From assembly GCF_037975245.1 (NCBI RefSeq), contig NC_092561.1, forward strand, positions 13,949,001 to 14,013,000: 64,000 nucleotides of DNA, written 5' to 3'. This document shows, one piece after another, positions 1 to 12,353 of the stretch; position 1 is the first letter of the stretch, and each line of letters starts with the position of its first letter. A program made the translations under genes and the position numbers. Source of the DNA: Apostichopus japonicus (Eukaryota; Echinodermata; Holothuroidea; Aspidochirotida; Stichopodidae). Under the pieces are notes generated by a model, which saw nothing but the letters and a program-made list of their open reading frames with translations, searched no databases and was not told where the DNA came from.

Positions 1-530
1 TTACTGCCTCGACACCGAGGCTACTAGAATCTACAAATAAGGTTACTTCTTTTGTGACATCAAACAATTTTAGAACAGGGGACTGCGTAATAGTTTCTTT
101 AAGCCTTTGAAAACTCTATTGTTGAGCATCTCCCCATTCCCAGTGCACACCATACTCTAGTAGTGCCCTTAATGGTGCACTCTATGTAGAAAAATTTTGC
201 TAAATAGGTAATTACACACATACACCTTTGTAACCCTTCCTCCTCTTCTGGGGACTTCATTTCTGTGACAGCTCGGACCTTCTCTGGCTCAACCTTGAGC
301 CCACTCTCATTTAACACATGACCTAGTTAGGCAATATCAGCTATTCTTATCTGACATTTACTTGTGTTCAGTTTGACTTTTCTAAATCTTCTTCTGTCCA
401 AAAAATTACGTAACCGCTGGCCATGCTCTGCTACCGTCTCTCCCGAATACTTATACTCATTATACACACTCATTGTTCTTACTAACATGCGCCATATGTC
501 ATATACAAACATAGAAGAGTGACCACAGCC
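1..530 (-). pseudogene. Truncated Ty3/gypsy pol remnant (RT thumb region)
   Basis: On the minus strand this stretch encodes the reverse-transcriptase thumb and connection region of a Ty3/gypsy-type retrotransposon. I see a GETVAEHGQRLRNFLDR block, then KVKLNTSKCQIRIADIA, an in-frame TAA where a Tyr-Leu-Gly-His-Val stretch is normally found, then LNESGLKVEPEKVRAVTEMKS. The window edge cuts it on the RNase H side. The RT palm with the YxDD box is absent: the sequence passes straight into an LTR-like block (about 470-634). It is a dead copy, strongly similar to 45,565-46,060. Family assignment rests on the motif order; the exact clade is not resolved. Confidence 0.75.
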
Positions 531-634
531 CCATGCTTCTTAGGGTAGGTTGGTGGTTACAACAACAGGACATATTGTGGTTGCTAAAGGGTAGTGTAAA
601 GTATTATACTGAAGAATGCGTAGAATATGTTACA
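470..634 (-). repeat. LTR-like block, copy 1
   Basis: This block matches 46,030-46,207 and 44,190-44,353. Read on the minus strand all three begin TGTAACATATT, a typical LTR 5' end. The copy near 44.35 kb is preceded by a purine-rich tract, as a 3' LTR should be. The other boundary is not defined. Confidence 0.45.
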
Positions 635-3340
635 CATCACTCTTGAGTTTTTTCACTTTTCTAGAAATGTGTAACAAACAGTTATTTAAAGCAATTATTC
701 AATTTAACGACGAGACAAAAATGCAAAGAACACATGTTTGCTATCGGACCAAAAAGAACGATGTAACTCTAATTTTTACAGATAATGTATTCAGTTGGCT
801 GTTGCTGCCTATTGGTACTCTGTCGGTCATTATGAAAACGATTGGCCATAAAAGTGCACGCTGTGAAACATTTACAGGTTAGATGAGTTCCATAGTTGTG
901 ATATAGGAATATGTGGTGGTGTTCCATTTTGGGCGTCATGTAACGAAACACTTGTTAGTCTGTAGGTCTGGTTGCTGTAGTAATTCCCTGCAGGACAAAT
1001 ACAGGTACTTGCATAAACGGACTGGATTTAAGGTTTGTGAGTGTGTGGGTCCGCCGTTCAAGAAGTGACAGACAGGCATTGTTAGGGTTTTCTCTTTAAT
1101 GCGCTGACACCGATTAACTAAAAGATAATCGAAAATTACTACACTTAATACATTTATCAACCTCAATAAAGAAAGGAAAAGACAATACTAATACAATGAC
1201 AATACTTAATCATCCAGAAAAACATATGAGCAAACACCATCCTCGAAAACATGATATAACACGGGTCACGAATGAATTCTCAGTTATGGCAAATCAATTT
1301 ATCAAATCAGTTGTAACCCAATAGCCTCCCTTAAAGTCAATCGTGATCCAAGAACTTGATATGCATTAATTAGAGTATCAGGCTTTCGACTGCATGGCAA
1401 AGTAAATTACTTTATAGAATTTGATACGTAACAAGCCCCTCCTCTTTTTCCTCTCTGCAACTAAATTCAGAACTAATAATTATAACTAAAGTCATAATCC
1501 CAAAAGTTAAAAAATAAGCTTAGATAATCTTTAAGCAAATGACAGCCCCATGCTTAAAAACAAATAACTCGTCTCCCCCATGATTTAACTCTTGGCATCC
1601 TAATTTTACTAAAAAGTATTCAATTTGTTCACACATCTAGTTTGAACTTGATCAGACTTACGATGTAAGAGGTATTCATATGGTCTGGCAACTACTGCAA
1701 CTAAACATTGTCGCGAACTCCAAACCATGGACTTTAAACTTGGTGGGTGTGTGCCTGAGCATGCCATTTAGTATCCCTGTGACTTATGACGTCATGACGG
1801 TGACATGTCAACCATCAGAGTCGTTACGCGCATACCATACCAAAAAGTGACCACAATTTTCAAACCCATTTGGCACATCAGTCTCTGTATGTTCACATCG
1901 CGTTTAGTAACGTTAAACTCTAGTGTAAAGAGACAGAGGAGTTCAAAATTTAAACTCGGCCAAATTTGTGAGGAAAATGTCGCAGCTAACCTGAACCTAA
2001 ACCTCATGGATATGTAAGGAAGGGATCCTCAGACCCACTCTGCATAGGGGGAGGCCTCAATGACTTCAGTGCATTCACTGTTCTGTTATAAAAAAATATC
2101 TTTATCTCTGGCCCTTCTAAAGTCGGGGGAAGTTTGTATCCTCCCCTCCCCCCCCCCGACACACACACAACTTAAATATCAAGTCTTATAAGCATATACA
2201 CATGTAAACATAGCAGAAATAGTGTAATAAAACAATGTAAATAGAGAACGATAAATGAATATACTTAGCCATAGTTTCTTATATGCTATCATTCAGACCT
2301 TTGGCAATATCTTTTCATTTATTGTATATATGGAAACTGTGGTTTTTAATACAATGTGTTTTTCAACACATCTACACATCAACACATGTACAGCGCTTTT
2401 AAAATGGGCAAATTTTACCATTTTTTTAATGAAAATATTTAGCATATAGTAAGGAAAATGATAGTATTTCATATGTTTGTGCAAAAAGCCAAAACAAATA
2501 ATTTTGAAAGTTCGGTTGTGAGGAAAAAACAATATGAAATAGAATTCCCCAAAACTCATAACCCTATCACAGTTCCAAAAGAAGTAGGGATATCTTCATC
2601 TTCTAATTTACAGAATGCACATAAAGAATCCTGTCAATCTTTCATCTTAAAATGTAGCTGATCTGTTCCAAACACAAAATGTAATTATCTCAACTCGAAG
2701 TAGAATATTTTCGTATCCCGAACACTATAACAACAATTGTAAAAAAAATCTGACTACATTCACCGTCAGGAATGTTTAACAGGGTACGCCACTTGGAGCA
2801 TATTGAAAGGGAAGTAACATTATTGACATCACTATTCTTACGTAATTCTATATAGACTCTTCTGGAGACTTGTTGGCAATGCATAATATCAATAGAGACA
2901 ATTTTCTGTTGCAAAGGATACGTAACCTTAATCAAAGAGTTCTTCCAGTGGCTGAGAATAGCATGTATAATATTATGATAATGTATATAATAGCGAGAAT
3001 GGATAATGTATTTATTACTCAAGTCAGCAGAAGCCAACAATTTCCATTAATATTAACTAGATCCCTTACATATTTGATACCAGCAGAGTAAAACAATTCA
3101 TTAAAGACCGTTGCGTTATAGTTATGAATCAAGCTGTTGTTCCAAATGATTTGATCTAAAAAATGTGATGACTATACCACAATTCTTGAACAAAGCAAGA
3201 GTATTGTAATAAACAGGACCTAAAGAGTAGAAATATGATTTGTTGTAATTTACAGCCATGCCGAAAGTAGTGAAAAGTCACCCAGTATATTCAAAACTAA
3301 TATCATTGTCTAAGAAAATAGTAGTATCTCTTTAACGTCC
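635..3340. other. Non-coding part of duplication copy A
   Basis: No gene is supported here. About 635-1150 matches 21,620-21,900 plus 22,959-23,000 and also 46,220-46,700. About 1160-1670 matches 24,460-24,620 and 26,040-26,210. About 1940-2130 resembles 20,490-20,690. About 2650-3050 matches 46,700-47,105. These matches place the segment in the three-copy duplication. The short open frames are not conserved between copies. Confidence 0.6.
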
Positions 3341-3377
3341 TTTGCCTACTGTTTCTTTTCCCGGAGGTCGGTTTTCG

Positions 3378-3905
3378 TCAGATAGTCGACCAAGGAAAAT
3401 AGCTTCCAATCGAGACATCTTCTCCCCAATCGTAGATTTTCGATTTTATTCTTGTAAGATAAACACGCGGATGCGGGGTGCTCGTTCCCCCACTCCTGGA
3501 TCCATCCCGATTTCGCCCTATAATTAGTACATGTAGCATATCTTTTTTTTTGCAGAATTTCGGTGACAATTGATTCCCAATTTTTCCCCTTCGAGACCGC
3601 TTTGCCGCCAATTCTGAAATTTTTTCGTTGAAAATTGCTTTCGAGTTTACTGATAAGCTGATACTCGTGTCTTGAAGTTTGTTGAATATTTTTCCTGGAA
3701 AACCGCTCTTAGTTTCCAATTTATCCGTACGAGATGCATGTTATTCTAAAGCAATTCCAAGATCTGCTTCTACTTTAGCAATGCTATCCGCGAATTGTTT
3801 AAAGGCTTATTCGACGGATTTCTTGAAGGATTCAAAAGCAGTTTATATAGTGTTTGCCAGAGAGGTAGTACATTCCTCGGCCGAACTAGGCTGCCTAGGC
3901 TCGGT
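3378..3905 (-). pseudogene. Decayed coiled-coil ORF, probably from a transposable element
   Basis: One minus-strand frame can be followed from about 3905 to 3540 through three stop codons. It reads as helix-rich segments such as FKQFADSIAKVEADLGIALE and KLETKSGFPGKIFNKLQD, then a basic AAKRSRRGKIGNQ stretch. The spacing of hydrophobic and charged residues suggests a coiled coil followed by a basic region, as in ORF1 or gag-like proteins of retroelements. I cannot name a family. The stops show it is not functional. Downstream, 3906-4410 has no recognisable feature. Confidence 0.35.
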
Positions 3906-4411
3906 GTAATGAAGCTTGCAATGAGCTAGTGTTAGGCCTGGTTTGGCTGGCTGTTGAGGCAGCAGAAATGTACCTTCTTTGTGACTTATAGTCCGTTTGT
4001 TCGTCCAACTTTTACCAAAATGAGTAAAATAGTTAATATAATTACTTAATCACCGGCGTGAAAGGAAGAAAATGTTGAACAGGCGGCAGAAAATTGCTAA
4101 TATATGAGCTATATGAGTTACAAGAGTGCGTTGCTTCAGGCGGCCATTTGAATCTACCATCTAAATTAAGTTAAAACTATGTAACGTGACAAATAAAACA
4201 TAAACAAATAGGGTACAAAACAAAAAGCAAAGATTGAAAAGTTGCCGTCACCAGTAATTATGTAGTTGCGAAAGGGAAAGTGACATTGAAAACAAAAAGT
4301 CCAGTAAAAAACTGTCATTGACAACAATATGGAAGGTTATATTTACAATTAGAGACATCTTCAACAATATTTACAACTTTTGCGACGTTCTTATTCCTTG
4401 TCTCAGGTAAC

Positions 4412-4647
4412 TCAAGTTTGGGCAGTAAGATGTAACTGCCTAGTGAGCTTCGAGAGAAAACACGGCATCTGTTTTTTTCCTTCTAGCTCAGGCTTACCAG
4501 ACCCCTGTACAGCTCTTTCAGACACCAACTTATTCACAACAGTCAGCATCTGTATGAAATCTCCATTCCTACCGAATTCATTGAGCACCCTGGTCAGGTC
4601 TTGAATAAACCAGGTTCCTTTATACAATTCACGAAATGAGTAGTACC
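4412..4647 (-). CDS. Caspase A last exon (p10)
   Basis: The acceptor TTTGCAG is followed by YYSFRELYKGTWFIQDL, which has the pocket Arg and the Gly-x-Trp-Phe strand. Then come DFIQMLTVVNKLVSE and KKQMPCFLSKLTRQLHL, and a TGA stop at 4412-4414. The order and spacing are those of a caspase small subunit. Confidence 0.88.
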
Positions 4648-7600
4648 CTGCAAAGAAATTAATGAAGATTTAATTGATAAAGACGAGCAAAAATGTATTA
4701 TTATTTCATTCATATTTGTAGGTGCTCATAACTTTCAGCTGTGTGCTGGCATTTGAGTCCAGTCATAACCATTCGTAAAATTTAATCACTTACACGAAAG
4801 CCTGTACAAATGTCGTATCAACGCTTTCTGTGTGGTATGTGGCATGGATAAACACGTCAGTCTAGTTTAAACGTCGCTAGTATATAGTTTTTGAAGACTT
4901 GGTAATCAGATATTTGTGGTAAAAGCTGGTTAGGGTTAAAAAGTAATGACAAGGTCGTCGAGATCCAGGTCGGGAAAATCCAATCAAGTTTCTGAAGTCT
5001 TCATTTGTCCGTATAGCAAAACTGAGGATAAATATTTTTCATATCGTATTTCCCAGAACGCCCTGCTGTTCCATTAACATTAAGAAGCAAATATATCGTA
5101 ATTATATGTTAAACACATGGCGTTACTTTCGTATTATATAACATATAACTAGTAGCGTGCAGAGGATTTCAAAGGTGGATGTGTGTGGGGGAGGAATTAT
5201 ACAGCTAGGAGCTGAACCTCTAAGAAAGGGTCCGAAGTCTGTACAATATTTTTTGTGGGTTGTTGGGGTTCATGTAAAATTAGAGATAGGCGGTCTCGAG
5301 CCTGACTAACCAGAGAAAGACATTTCCTTTCTTCACAAATATATTCTTACTGTTGAAGAATTTCTCCAAATTAAATAGGATAGGCCTATTCAAAATGTAT
5401 CATTCTCGACTAAGTTTCATTATGTGGTGGTAAACAATTCTGCCACCTGCAAAAAGTTCTTCAAACTATCGTATGATATTTCATTTCTGGTGTTGGTGAT
5501 TAAGTGATGAAGCCGGCTCATTATTAGTGGCCTATGAAGGTTCCCAAGTTCACATAAATTGTCACAGTGTAAATTTCATTATCACATCTGAATCAAATAT
5601 GCATTATTGCAGATAAGACCGCTGGTTGAGTTATATCTTTACCTAGTATAACGTCCCTTTCCTAGAATACCGATGAATTTGTCGCATCGTTGAAACTCGA
5701 CAAATTAGACTACCTCTCAAAGAGATGTTAAAAGAAAGTCCAAAAGAAATGTTATTTTTTGACTGATTTGAAAGTCTTACAATACTCTGAATTAGAGTGC
5801 AAGTACGAATGCAAAGCCATTAGCACGAGTAATGAGACTGGTACTTCGTAATTCGAATATGGACTTGAGTACTAAAGAAACTGCCCCTGACAAAGTTACG
5901 TCAAGTTGAACACTCATAGTTATTTCAGCTGTCTAAGTTCTAATGTGAAACCGCTTAATGAAATAATGAATCAGTAGACGTCTTGAAGCTCTAGAGGTTT
6001 TCGGAGTTGTGTAACCTTGTGTCGTGTGGCTCTATTTCTACGCAGGTGCGTATCCAGGGGGGGGGGCGTTGGGGGCGCGCGCCCCCCGGGTAAGAAAAAG
6101 AGGAGAGAAAAAAAAGAGAAGAAAAAAGGAAAAAAGAGGGGAAAAAAGAGGAGGAGGAGAGGAAGGAAGGGAAAAGAAAAAGAAGAAAGAGAGAAAAAGG
6201 AGAAAAGGAGGGAGTAAAAGAAAAACGCGAAGACACCGGGGAGAGAAAGAGGAACAGTGACATCATTACAGCGCTGAAGGGTAGCCAGTGACGGATCAAT
6301 GATTTCGTAAAAGTGTGACTCACCCTACCCCTTACACCGACAACTCCATTTTTTGACGTTTCCATTTTCCTCTCTCACTAATGATCTATATATGTACTAT
6401 ATATGGTCTATCATAACGCGTGTGTAGAATTGTGCTATGAAACCAACTGTGGCTGGTCTCGAACTCGACCGTGTCGTCGGGGAACATGACGCATTTTGGG
6501 ATGGGGGCGACCGCCCGCCCCCCCCCCCCATTCAGCATTTTTTTAAATGATATCGCAAAGTAATTTCAAAATAGAAAGTGCTTAGAGGCAACTTACAAGG
6601 CCTGGGAAGTGTCATTTCCAGCGATCTGGGAGACATTTTCGGCCAAAATTTGCTTGTACGCTTCGCGCTAACAAATGGTCCTGGGTAGTGCCATTTCCAG
6701 CGATCTGGGAGGCATTTTCGGCCAAAATTTTCTTGTACGCTTCGCGCCAACCTATGGTGGCGCTACGCTTAGATAATTTGCCTACAGACTTCGCCCCTCC
6801 CTTGGCAAATTCCTCGCTACGCGCCTGTTCGAATTTGTAACGCAAACAGCAGATATCACATCATATCAGTGAGCATGAAAATGGCGTTCCAGGATGAAAA
6901 GCCTCAAAACTGTCCGACTTGCCTGAAAAAATAACCAAAAATTTTCGCGCGCGAAGCGCGCGTTCAACGTGTTCATGTCAATATCATATAAGCAAGCATC
7001 GGTTATTACATCGCATGCCATCATGTACCGTACGGTTCGTTCAAATTGCGCAGTATTTCGCGGGATGCTAATGTAAACAACGACATGTCTCATGTAGATG
7101 TATAAAAAGCATGGAGGTCCAATTATGTCAAAACTCTCTTTTACATTAGTAATGGCGAATTAGGGGCTGCACCCCCGCCGCAGAGTGGCGGAGCGTCCAT
7201 ACGGTCGGGGGGGGTGGATGCCCCCCTGACGGACTCAAATGGACTGCTGGCGCCTTTTTCAGCTCTTAACCACTTTTTACTTATTCTAGATTATTAACTT
7301 TTTTATTGCGCTCTCATCTACTTATTGACATTTCTCACATTTTGTTGACCGTGTAATTTGGCGATGACACCTTATTCTTCGTTTATCTGCAAATTAGCCA
7401 GGCCCGGAAAGGCTCATTTCCGGCGATCTAGGGAGTATCTTTATTCAAAAATTTTCTGTACGCTACGCGCCAACCAGTGGTGGCGCTCCGCTTAGATAGT
7501 GTCGAAAGCGCTCCTACAGACCATTCTCGCCACTCCTGACCAATACCCCTAGCTTCGCCACTGCCGCCGCGCCTCCTACGCCTATGTGTGTAGTGTTCGG

Positions 7601-10600
7601 TTGAAGGAAATATCTCCTATTTTTTCATTTCCTTCAACCAAGTTTTATAATAGCCGTTATAAGAAGTTTTAATGTTTGTACACCAATAAATTAAATGTGT
7701 CTGAATTTTCGAAAATTTATGACCAACATTCTGCATCACACTTCCCTCTACTCGTGCAATTTTGACCGGTCTGTTAGGGGTTGAAGGAAGTTTTTCTATA
7801 TTGGTTGTCCATAGATGAAATTTTGTACAACATTATGGGTATGTTTTCAAGTGAGTTTATTCACGAGAAATGTGAATTTTCAAATTCTGAACAAATATGG
7901 GGCTTAAAACCTTGAAAAGTGGGGCTGACGGGTATTGTGGGCCGCGACGTAGAATCACCTACAAAAGCAAAGACCCACAGGAGATGCCATCAGGTCGAAC
8001 ATGATGTGTGCCGGGTTGACAAACTTCAAAAAGGTTATGGATGGAAAAAAAAAACTATTAGGAAATACCTGGTTCTCAGGCAAAAAGTGTACATCTGGTT
8101 GGTCATTTCAAGCCCGAGAAGTGCCGTTTCCGGTGATCTGGGGGGGTTTCAAAACAAGAAATTTTCTTGTACGCTGCGCGCCAACCGATGGTGGCGCTCC
8201 GCTTAGATAGTAATTCGCGCCCCCCGGGTTTGAAAATCCTGGATACGCGCCTGCTACGTTTTACACTTGAACAGGTATACTTTAGTCCACCTACCCTCTG
8301 AAGAAGAGTAACTTATAAGAAAGTCAGCCTCAGTCGGAATGGTAACTTTCACTCCAACTGATGTCTTTAGTGGCTCCTCATAGTCCGTCGCGGCGCTACC
8401 AATCAGTGCTGAAAATTCAGCCGTTCCCCCACGACACGCCTGCAAAAATAGGAGGGCAGTGAACATAGTTTAACCATGGAGCTAAAATGGTTAACGCAGT
8501 ATTTGTAGCACGTTGCTGTTCACTGTGAACTTTAGATATGGAGTATTAACTCCAAATAGCTAAAAGATGTCAAAATTTAACCTTTATAAATGGTTACAAG
8601 ATTGAGTGAGTAACCAACTTTATCTCAACCCATTTTAAGATTCAGAAGATTTCAGTTTATTTGACACGCATTTGATCATATTTTAGCTATTTACTTGTTG
8701 TCAGTTGTGTTCAACATTTTACCACGTTTTAAAATAATAATGTCACTCATAACTTTGTTCTGCGCTATTCCCAAATAAAATTATATCTAGGACGACATTG
8801 GAGTAATTTGAAGGCAGGTGGAGGAGTGCTTGGGTAAGAGCACAAAATGGCGCAGTCATATTCGATATTTTAACTATATTATAGTGGAGTACAAGTTTGT
8901 TTTGAATTATCTGAACAAAAATTCCCTATCATCTTCCTGTTCCTTAGCAAAGTACGTCAGAAAGTTTGCGAAGGAATTCTTAATATATCTAACATCTCAT
9001 TTTCTGAGGAAAGAGAGGCATCAACTCGTCATCAGATCACGATATGCACAATGCGTGTGAATGGGCCCCTGTTTCTATGACGGGCGCGTTATCCAATATA
9101 GGACACATTGCTATTTTAAGTTAATTACGCGAATTAAAAAGAGATTTCACTGAGATTCTGAGGTTACAAATGTCAGTTACTTAGTGGTCACTGACAGTAA
9201 ATGGATATATGGCTTCTTAATACTAGACTGGATGTATTAGATTGTATTCCATTCAGAATTCGTCAGATTTCATGCTGGTTTTCATTTGTCTAACTGATCA
9301 CTTGGCAAGTAACCCAACTGGATTGTTGTCCCTCCTATGCCACTGATGGTTGTACTGGATATGTAGCTTCCTATACTCCCAAGAACACTTGTGATAGAAC
9401 CCGTCTGCTCCCACACAACGTAGTTGCCGCTCGCTTTGCGTCACGTTGTTGTTTATGCCAGAGCTGCCTCTCTTGGGTTTTTTTTATAGCTTAGTTATCT
9501 TGTAACTTTTGTATTTTACATTACTACTTTGTGTGAAAGGTTCCAGCCCCATTGTTAAAATGGGTCCCTGAAATCTTAAATATGACACTGAGAAAATATT
9601 AACAAAAATAAACGTTTACAGATTAATTTTAGTGCATGGTTCTTTCAAAAGCTCTGTGTGGATGCGTTTGTGCATGTTTGTAGGGATTAATCAATCGAAA
9701 ATAACTTAAAATACGTTTGAATTTTAGTGTTTATACGTCAATAGAACGTTGAAAGATATAAAACATGAGGAAAATTCAGGAATTGCGTATGTCATCGCTA
9801 ACGCTGTTCATGCACAATTGGTTATGGACTACATAGTACAATAACATGTTTAAATTCACTAACACCTTCAATCATGATCGCTGCACTGAATAAAAACACA
9901 TTTATCATTTTACCCATAGAATTTTAACCTCAGTCTTCATTGTAACTATGTATTTTCTCAACAATTTTGAACGTTTCAAGTCTATTCCACATTTAGCCTT
10001 GTATCCATAGCAAACCTCACTTTTCGCTTCATTCAAGCTTCTGAACTTTCATTCTGTCCTAAATTCCTTAAGCATAAGTCTCTATCACGGGGCACCTTAT
10101 TCCAACTCAAAGTACAGTGGTTGAGTAGTTAAAGAGATTTACTTCCATGTAGTAGCATTACAATTTCATATTTGAAATCATGCACCGTAATAACAATATA
10201 TTTCTTAAGGTTGCAAGTCTATTAGAGGTTGTCCCTTACAAGAAAAGAAAATACACAATTTGCTTAATTTGATTTATGACCTTTCGTTGATCTTTAACCT
10301 CAGTGACATACGTAATCAAATATGTAGATATAAGTTGACATACCCATCATACCTAGGAAGGTTATTAGTTACTTCAATGCTTCCAGTTTGAAACTTATAT
10401 TTAGTCTCTTTTTTTGCTAAATTTGTAGACAAATAATGAACACATTGGTATAGTCAAAGCTGAAAATCAATGGTAAGGTAGACAACTTCGTCCAATTCAT
10501 AATGGCACCAACTTACTTGGATGATGAACATCTTTGGTTTTCCAATCAGTGTACTACAGTTATTCCCTCGAAAAATATCGAATACATCATCATTGAGCCG

Positions 10601-12353
10601 CAACCACGTCCTGTTCGTCGAATGCACATTACCATTGCCTTTGAAACTTTCTGGATCACCGTCGCTTCCATAAATGATGCCATCATCACCATGTGTAAGA
10701 AACACACACAAGAAGCAGTCGAAATCTGAATGATCCACTTTGCTGGCTAGAAAAGTGAGACCCGTTACTACATTCATTGTAAAATCAATATACATCTCTG
10801 ATCCATTCAATGAAAATGCATAGGATATTTTGTTTAGTAATTTATGTTGTAAGTCCTTCCCGGTAGCAACTGGTCTTAACTAAAAGACATGTTACGAAAT
10901 TATAACACACATTAGTTTTATCTGATTAACGGGTACTCACCTTTACAACTTTTAACTAATAAAGCCATAAGCATAGGGTGTTATAACCTTGTCATTTTTT
11001 GTTTGATCAGCAACTCCTGGGAACTAAGTGCTAGGAGTTCTAAGATCCGTCATATTAAAGAATTTGTTTCATGTTTTAATCACATTATATGACAAATATA
11101 GATATAGACAATGTATCATGAAACGCCCGTGATTAGATCACGACATACCACAAATAAGCTCGGGGTTGTAATGACGAGCACCTTATTTCCTATCAACACA
11201 GAGTAAATCTTTCAAAATTTTCAAGCTCAGCCTTCTTGTCCCTATTTGCGTATGTCGAACTCGCTCCGCTGGGAAGTAAAAATGAGACGCAAATATGCTA
11301 TTGGACTAAACGCAAATTCAGAATCAAGACTATAAACTTATTGGTAATTTGGAAACATGTAGATAGAGCCTTTTATTAACCCTTTACCTTCAAGCAGAAT
11401 ATCACGGATTTCACTGGCAGTGCAATCATCATGTACGTGTACTTTGAAACCAAGATTCGTGAAGGATTCTTTCAGGTTGTCTTTTCGAGTACCTTTCCTG
11501 TCGTCCATTTTTTGAAATTTGTCATTATTAAAAATGTGAGCAAAACCTCGTGGCTGATGCTGCATATCATAGCGTAAGTCGAAATGTATCGCTGAACTGC
11601 AGTAAGAAACATACAGGATGCTGTCAATTTAACAATACGGGCTTTTCAGGTGGTATCGCATGTTGAAGGTATACATAAGGTTCGCATAGAACGAAATCGT
11701 ACAGGGATCTATTTTTGGAGGACACTGAGACACTGATGCCTTTTGTGAAATTGAGAAATTTGCCACATAAGGCTTGGAGTCATTTGACGTGCGTTACTAG
11801 ACTGGCCGCCTTATTGTTGGCCCCACGGAATATTTAAGACGCTGTCATTTGGATTACTGATTATACTATTAATATCAATGCTAACGCCTTAACTGACCTA
11901 CGGAAGGCTCCAGTGGATTACGGTTCTTACCTCAGGCGGTCGCACCGGCCTAATTAAGATGCTGCCAGGGTAGAGAATGGTCTTTCGTTCTACGGGAGAC
12001 GTTAACACTGATTGCGTCGAATGACACATAAAAAACCATAGTTGCGAAATGTAGCACCTTTTTGCATCCAAGCAACCTCAATTATACACATTATAGACAC
12101 TTCCCAAGGACGATGTTCAATGAAACCGTCCAAATTTTCAGTAAACGCACTGCACTCTAAAGAAATTTCTCTGTATGGGTCTTAGCCGAATCATGTGTAT
12201 TGTGAACGGGGATTTACTATCACTATATAGTCCAACGTGCGTATTGATTTACACAAGGGTAACCCGAGATTTATACTCACGGTTCATCCCCACGTATGGG
12301 CCTCTTTTTTCCCTAAAGACGTAATCGCTAGATGGGATATCAGCTACAGCCAT
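4412..12353 (-). CDS. Caspase, executioner-like (duplication copy A), five exons
   Basis: This gene encodes a cysteine-aspartate protease that cleaves substrates after Asp and acts in cytoplasmic apoptosis signalling. Exons in transcription order are 12,353-12,281, 11,591-11,388 (or from 11,596), 10,746-10,517, 8,439-8,295 and 4,647-4,412. With the 11,591 acceptor they total 888 nt, or 295 residues plus stop, close to caspase-3/7 length. The large subunit has GFAHIFNN, an Arg in DRKGTRKD, the catalytic His in THGDDG and the catalytic Cys in QACRG. The small subunit has IPTEADFLISYSSSEG, YYSFRELYKGTWFIQDL with the pocket Arg, and KKQMPCFLSKLTRQL. The N-terminal region of about 24-45 residues has no CARD or DED that I can see, which argues for an executioner. 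A transposon sits in the last intron. The family is certain; the orthologue is not assignable, and the first splice junction is uncertain. Confidence 0.8.
4648..6042. other. Caspase A last intron, 3' part
   Basis: This is an AT-rich intron that aligns along its length with 26,722-28,430 in copy B. No extra exon, RNA or conserved ORF was seen. Confidence 0.6.
6043..8253. mobile_element. Non-autonomous TIR transposon (hAT-like termini)
   Basis: The left end reads caggtgcgtatccagg and the right end cctggatacgcgcctg, which are inverted repeats with one mismatch. G/C-rich inner arms follow at both ends. A 5-bp direct repeat ctacg flanks the element (6038-6042 and 8254-8258). Copy B has the unoccupied site near 28,430 (ctatatctac then attttacac). 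Inside I see four copies of an ~80-bp motif (a ..tttcc.gcgatct.gg.. core, then tgtacgct.cgcgccaacc and tggtggcgct), near 6610, 6690, 7405 and 8120. There is a poly-purine stretch at 6090-6220. No transposase is encoded. CAGG-type termini recall hAT elements, though those usually duplicate 8 bp. Confidence 0.8.
8295..8439 (-). CDS. Caspase A exon: catalytic Cys and p20/p10 linker
   Basis: The acceptor TTTTTGCAG precedes GCG TGT CGT GGG. With the preceding Gln codon this gives the active-site pentapeptide QACRG. The linker contains SAATD, a possible self-cleavage site, then VTIPTEADFLISYSSSE starts the small subunit. The donor is GAGG|GTAGGT. The exon is 12 nt longer than in copy B, all in the linker. 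The 3' side of the exon lies 41 bp from a transposon end. Confidence 0.9.
8440..10516. other. Caspase A intron 3
   Basis: It aligns with 28,606-29,510 and then 32,125-33,260 in copy B, which has an extra ~2.6 kb between those blocks. No supported gene. Confidence 0.55.
10517..10746 (-). CDS. Caspase A exon: catalytic His segment
   Basis: Acceptor TTTTCTAG, donor CAA|GTAAGT. It encodes DHSDFDCFLCVFLTHGDDG with the catalytic His-Gly pair, then IIYGSDG, FRGNNC and GKPKMFIIQ, which runs directly into ACRG of the next exon. The 230-nt length is the same as in copy B. Confidence 0.9.
10747..11387. other. Caspase A intron 2
   Basis: An intron by its flanking splice sites; it aligns with 33,493-34,155 in copy B. 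Nothing else was seen. Confidence 0.55.
11388..11596 (-). CDS. Caspase A exon: start of large subunit (p20)
   Basis: It reads FDLRYDMQHQPRGFAHIFNN, then DKFQKMDDRKGTRKD and NLGFKVHVHDD. This matches the first beta strand of the caspase fold, the loop with the conserved pocket Arg, and the second strand. There are two adjacent acceptors (TGCAG and TTCAG). The donor is GAAG|GTAAAG, phase 1. Confidence 0.85.
11597..12280. other. Caspase A first intron
   Basis: It contains two related short blocks (around 11,775-11,840 and 11,900-12,030) that match 35,200-35,340. A minus-strand open stretch there ends in a strong GAG|GTAAGA donor near 11,930, but the frame does not fit the neighbouring exons and copy B lacks the donor. 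I left it as intron. Confidence 0.4.
12281..12353 (-). CDS. Caspase A, candidate start exon
   Basis: An ATG at 12,353 opens MAVADIPSSDYVFREKRG and further residues, ending in AAC C at a strong GTGAGT donor. It is the only ATG exon upstream of the catalytic exons with a good donor. Its homologue in copy B keeps the donor. Joined to the acceptor TTCAG at 11,592 the frame continues. If the nearby TGCAG acceptor (11,597) is used instead, another exon must lie between. Confidence 0.45.

Noticed and set aside
6017-6260. Lys/Arg/Glu-rich frames
   Set aside because: They come from the poly-purine stretch inside the TIR transposon.
11900-11990. Extra caspase exon with a GAG|GTAAGA donor
   Set aside because: The phase does not fit the flanking exons and copy B lacks the donor and the frame.
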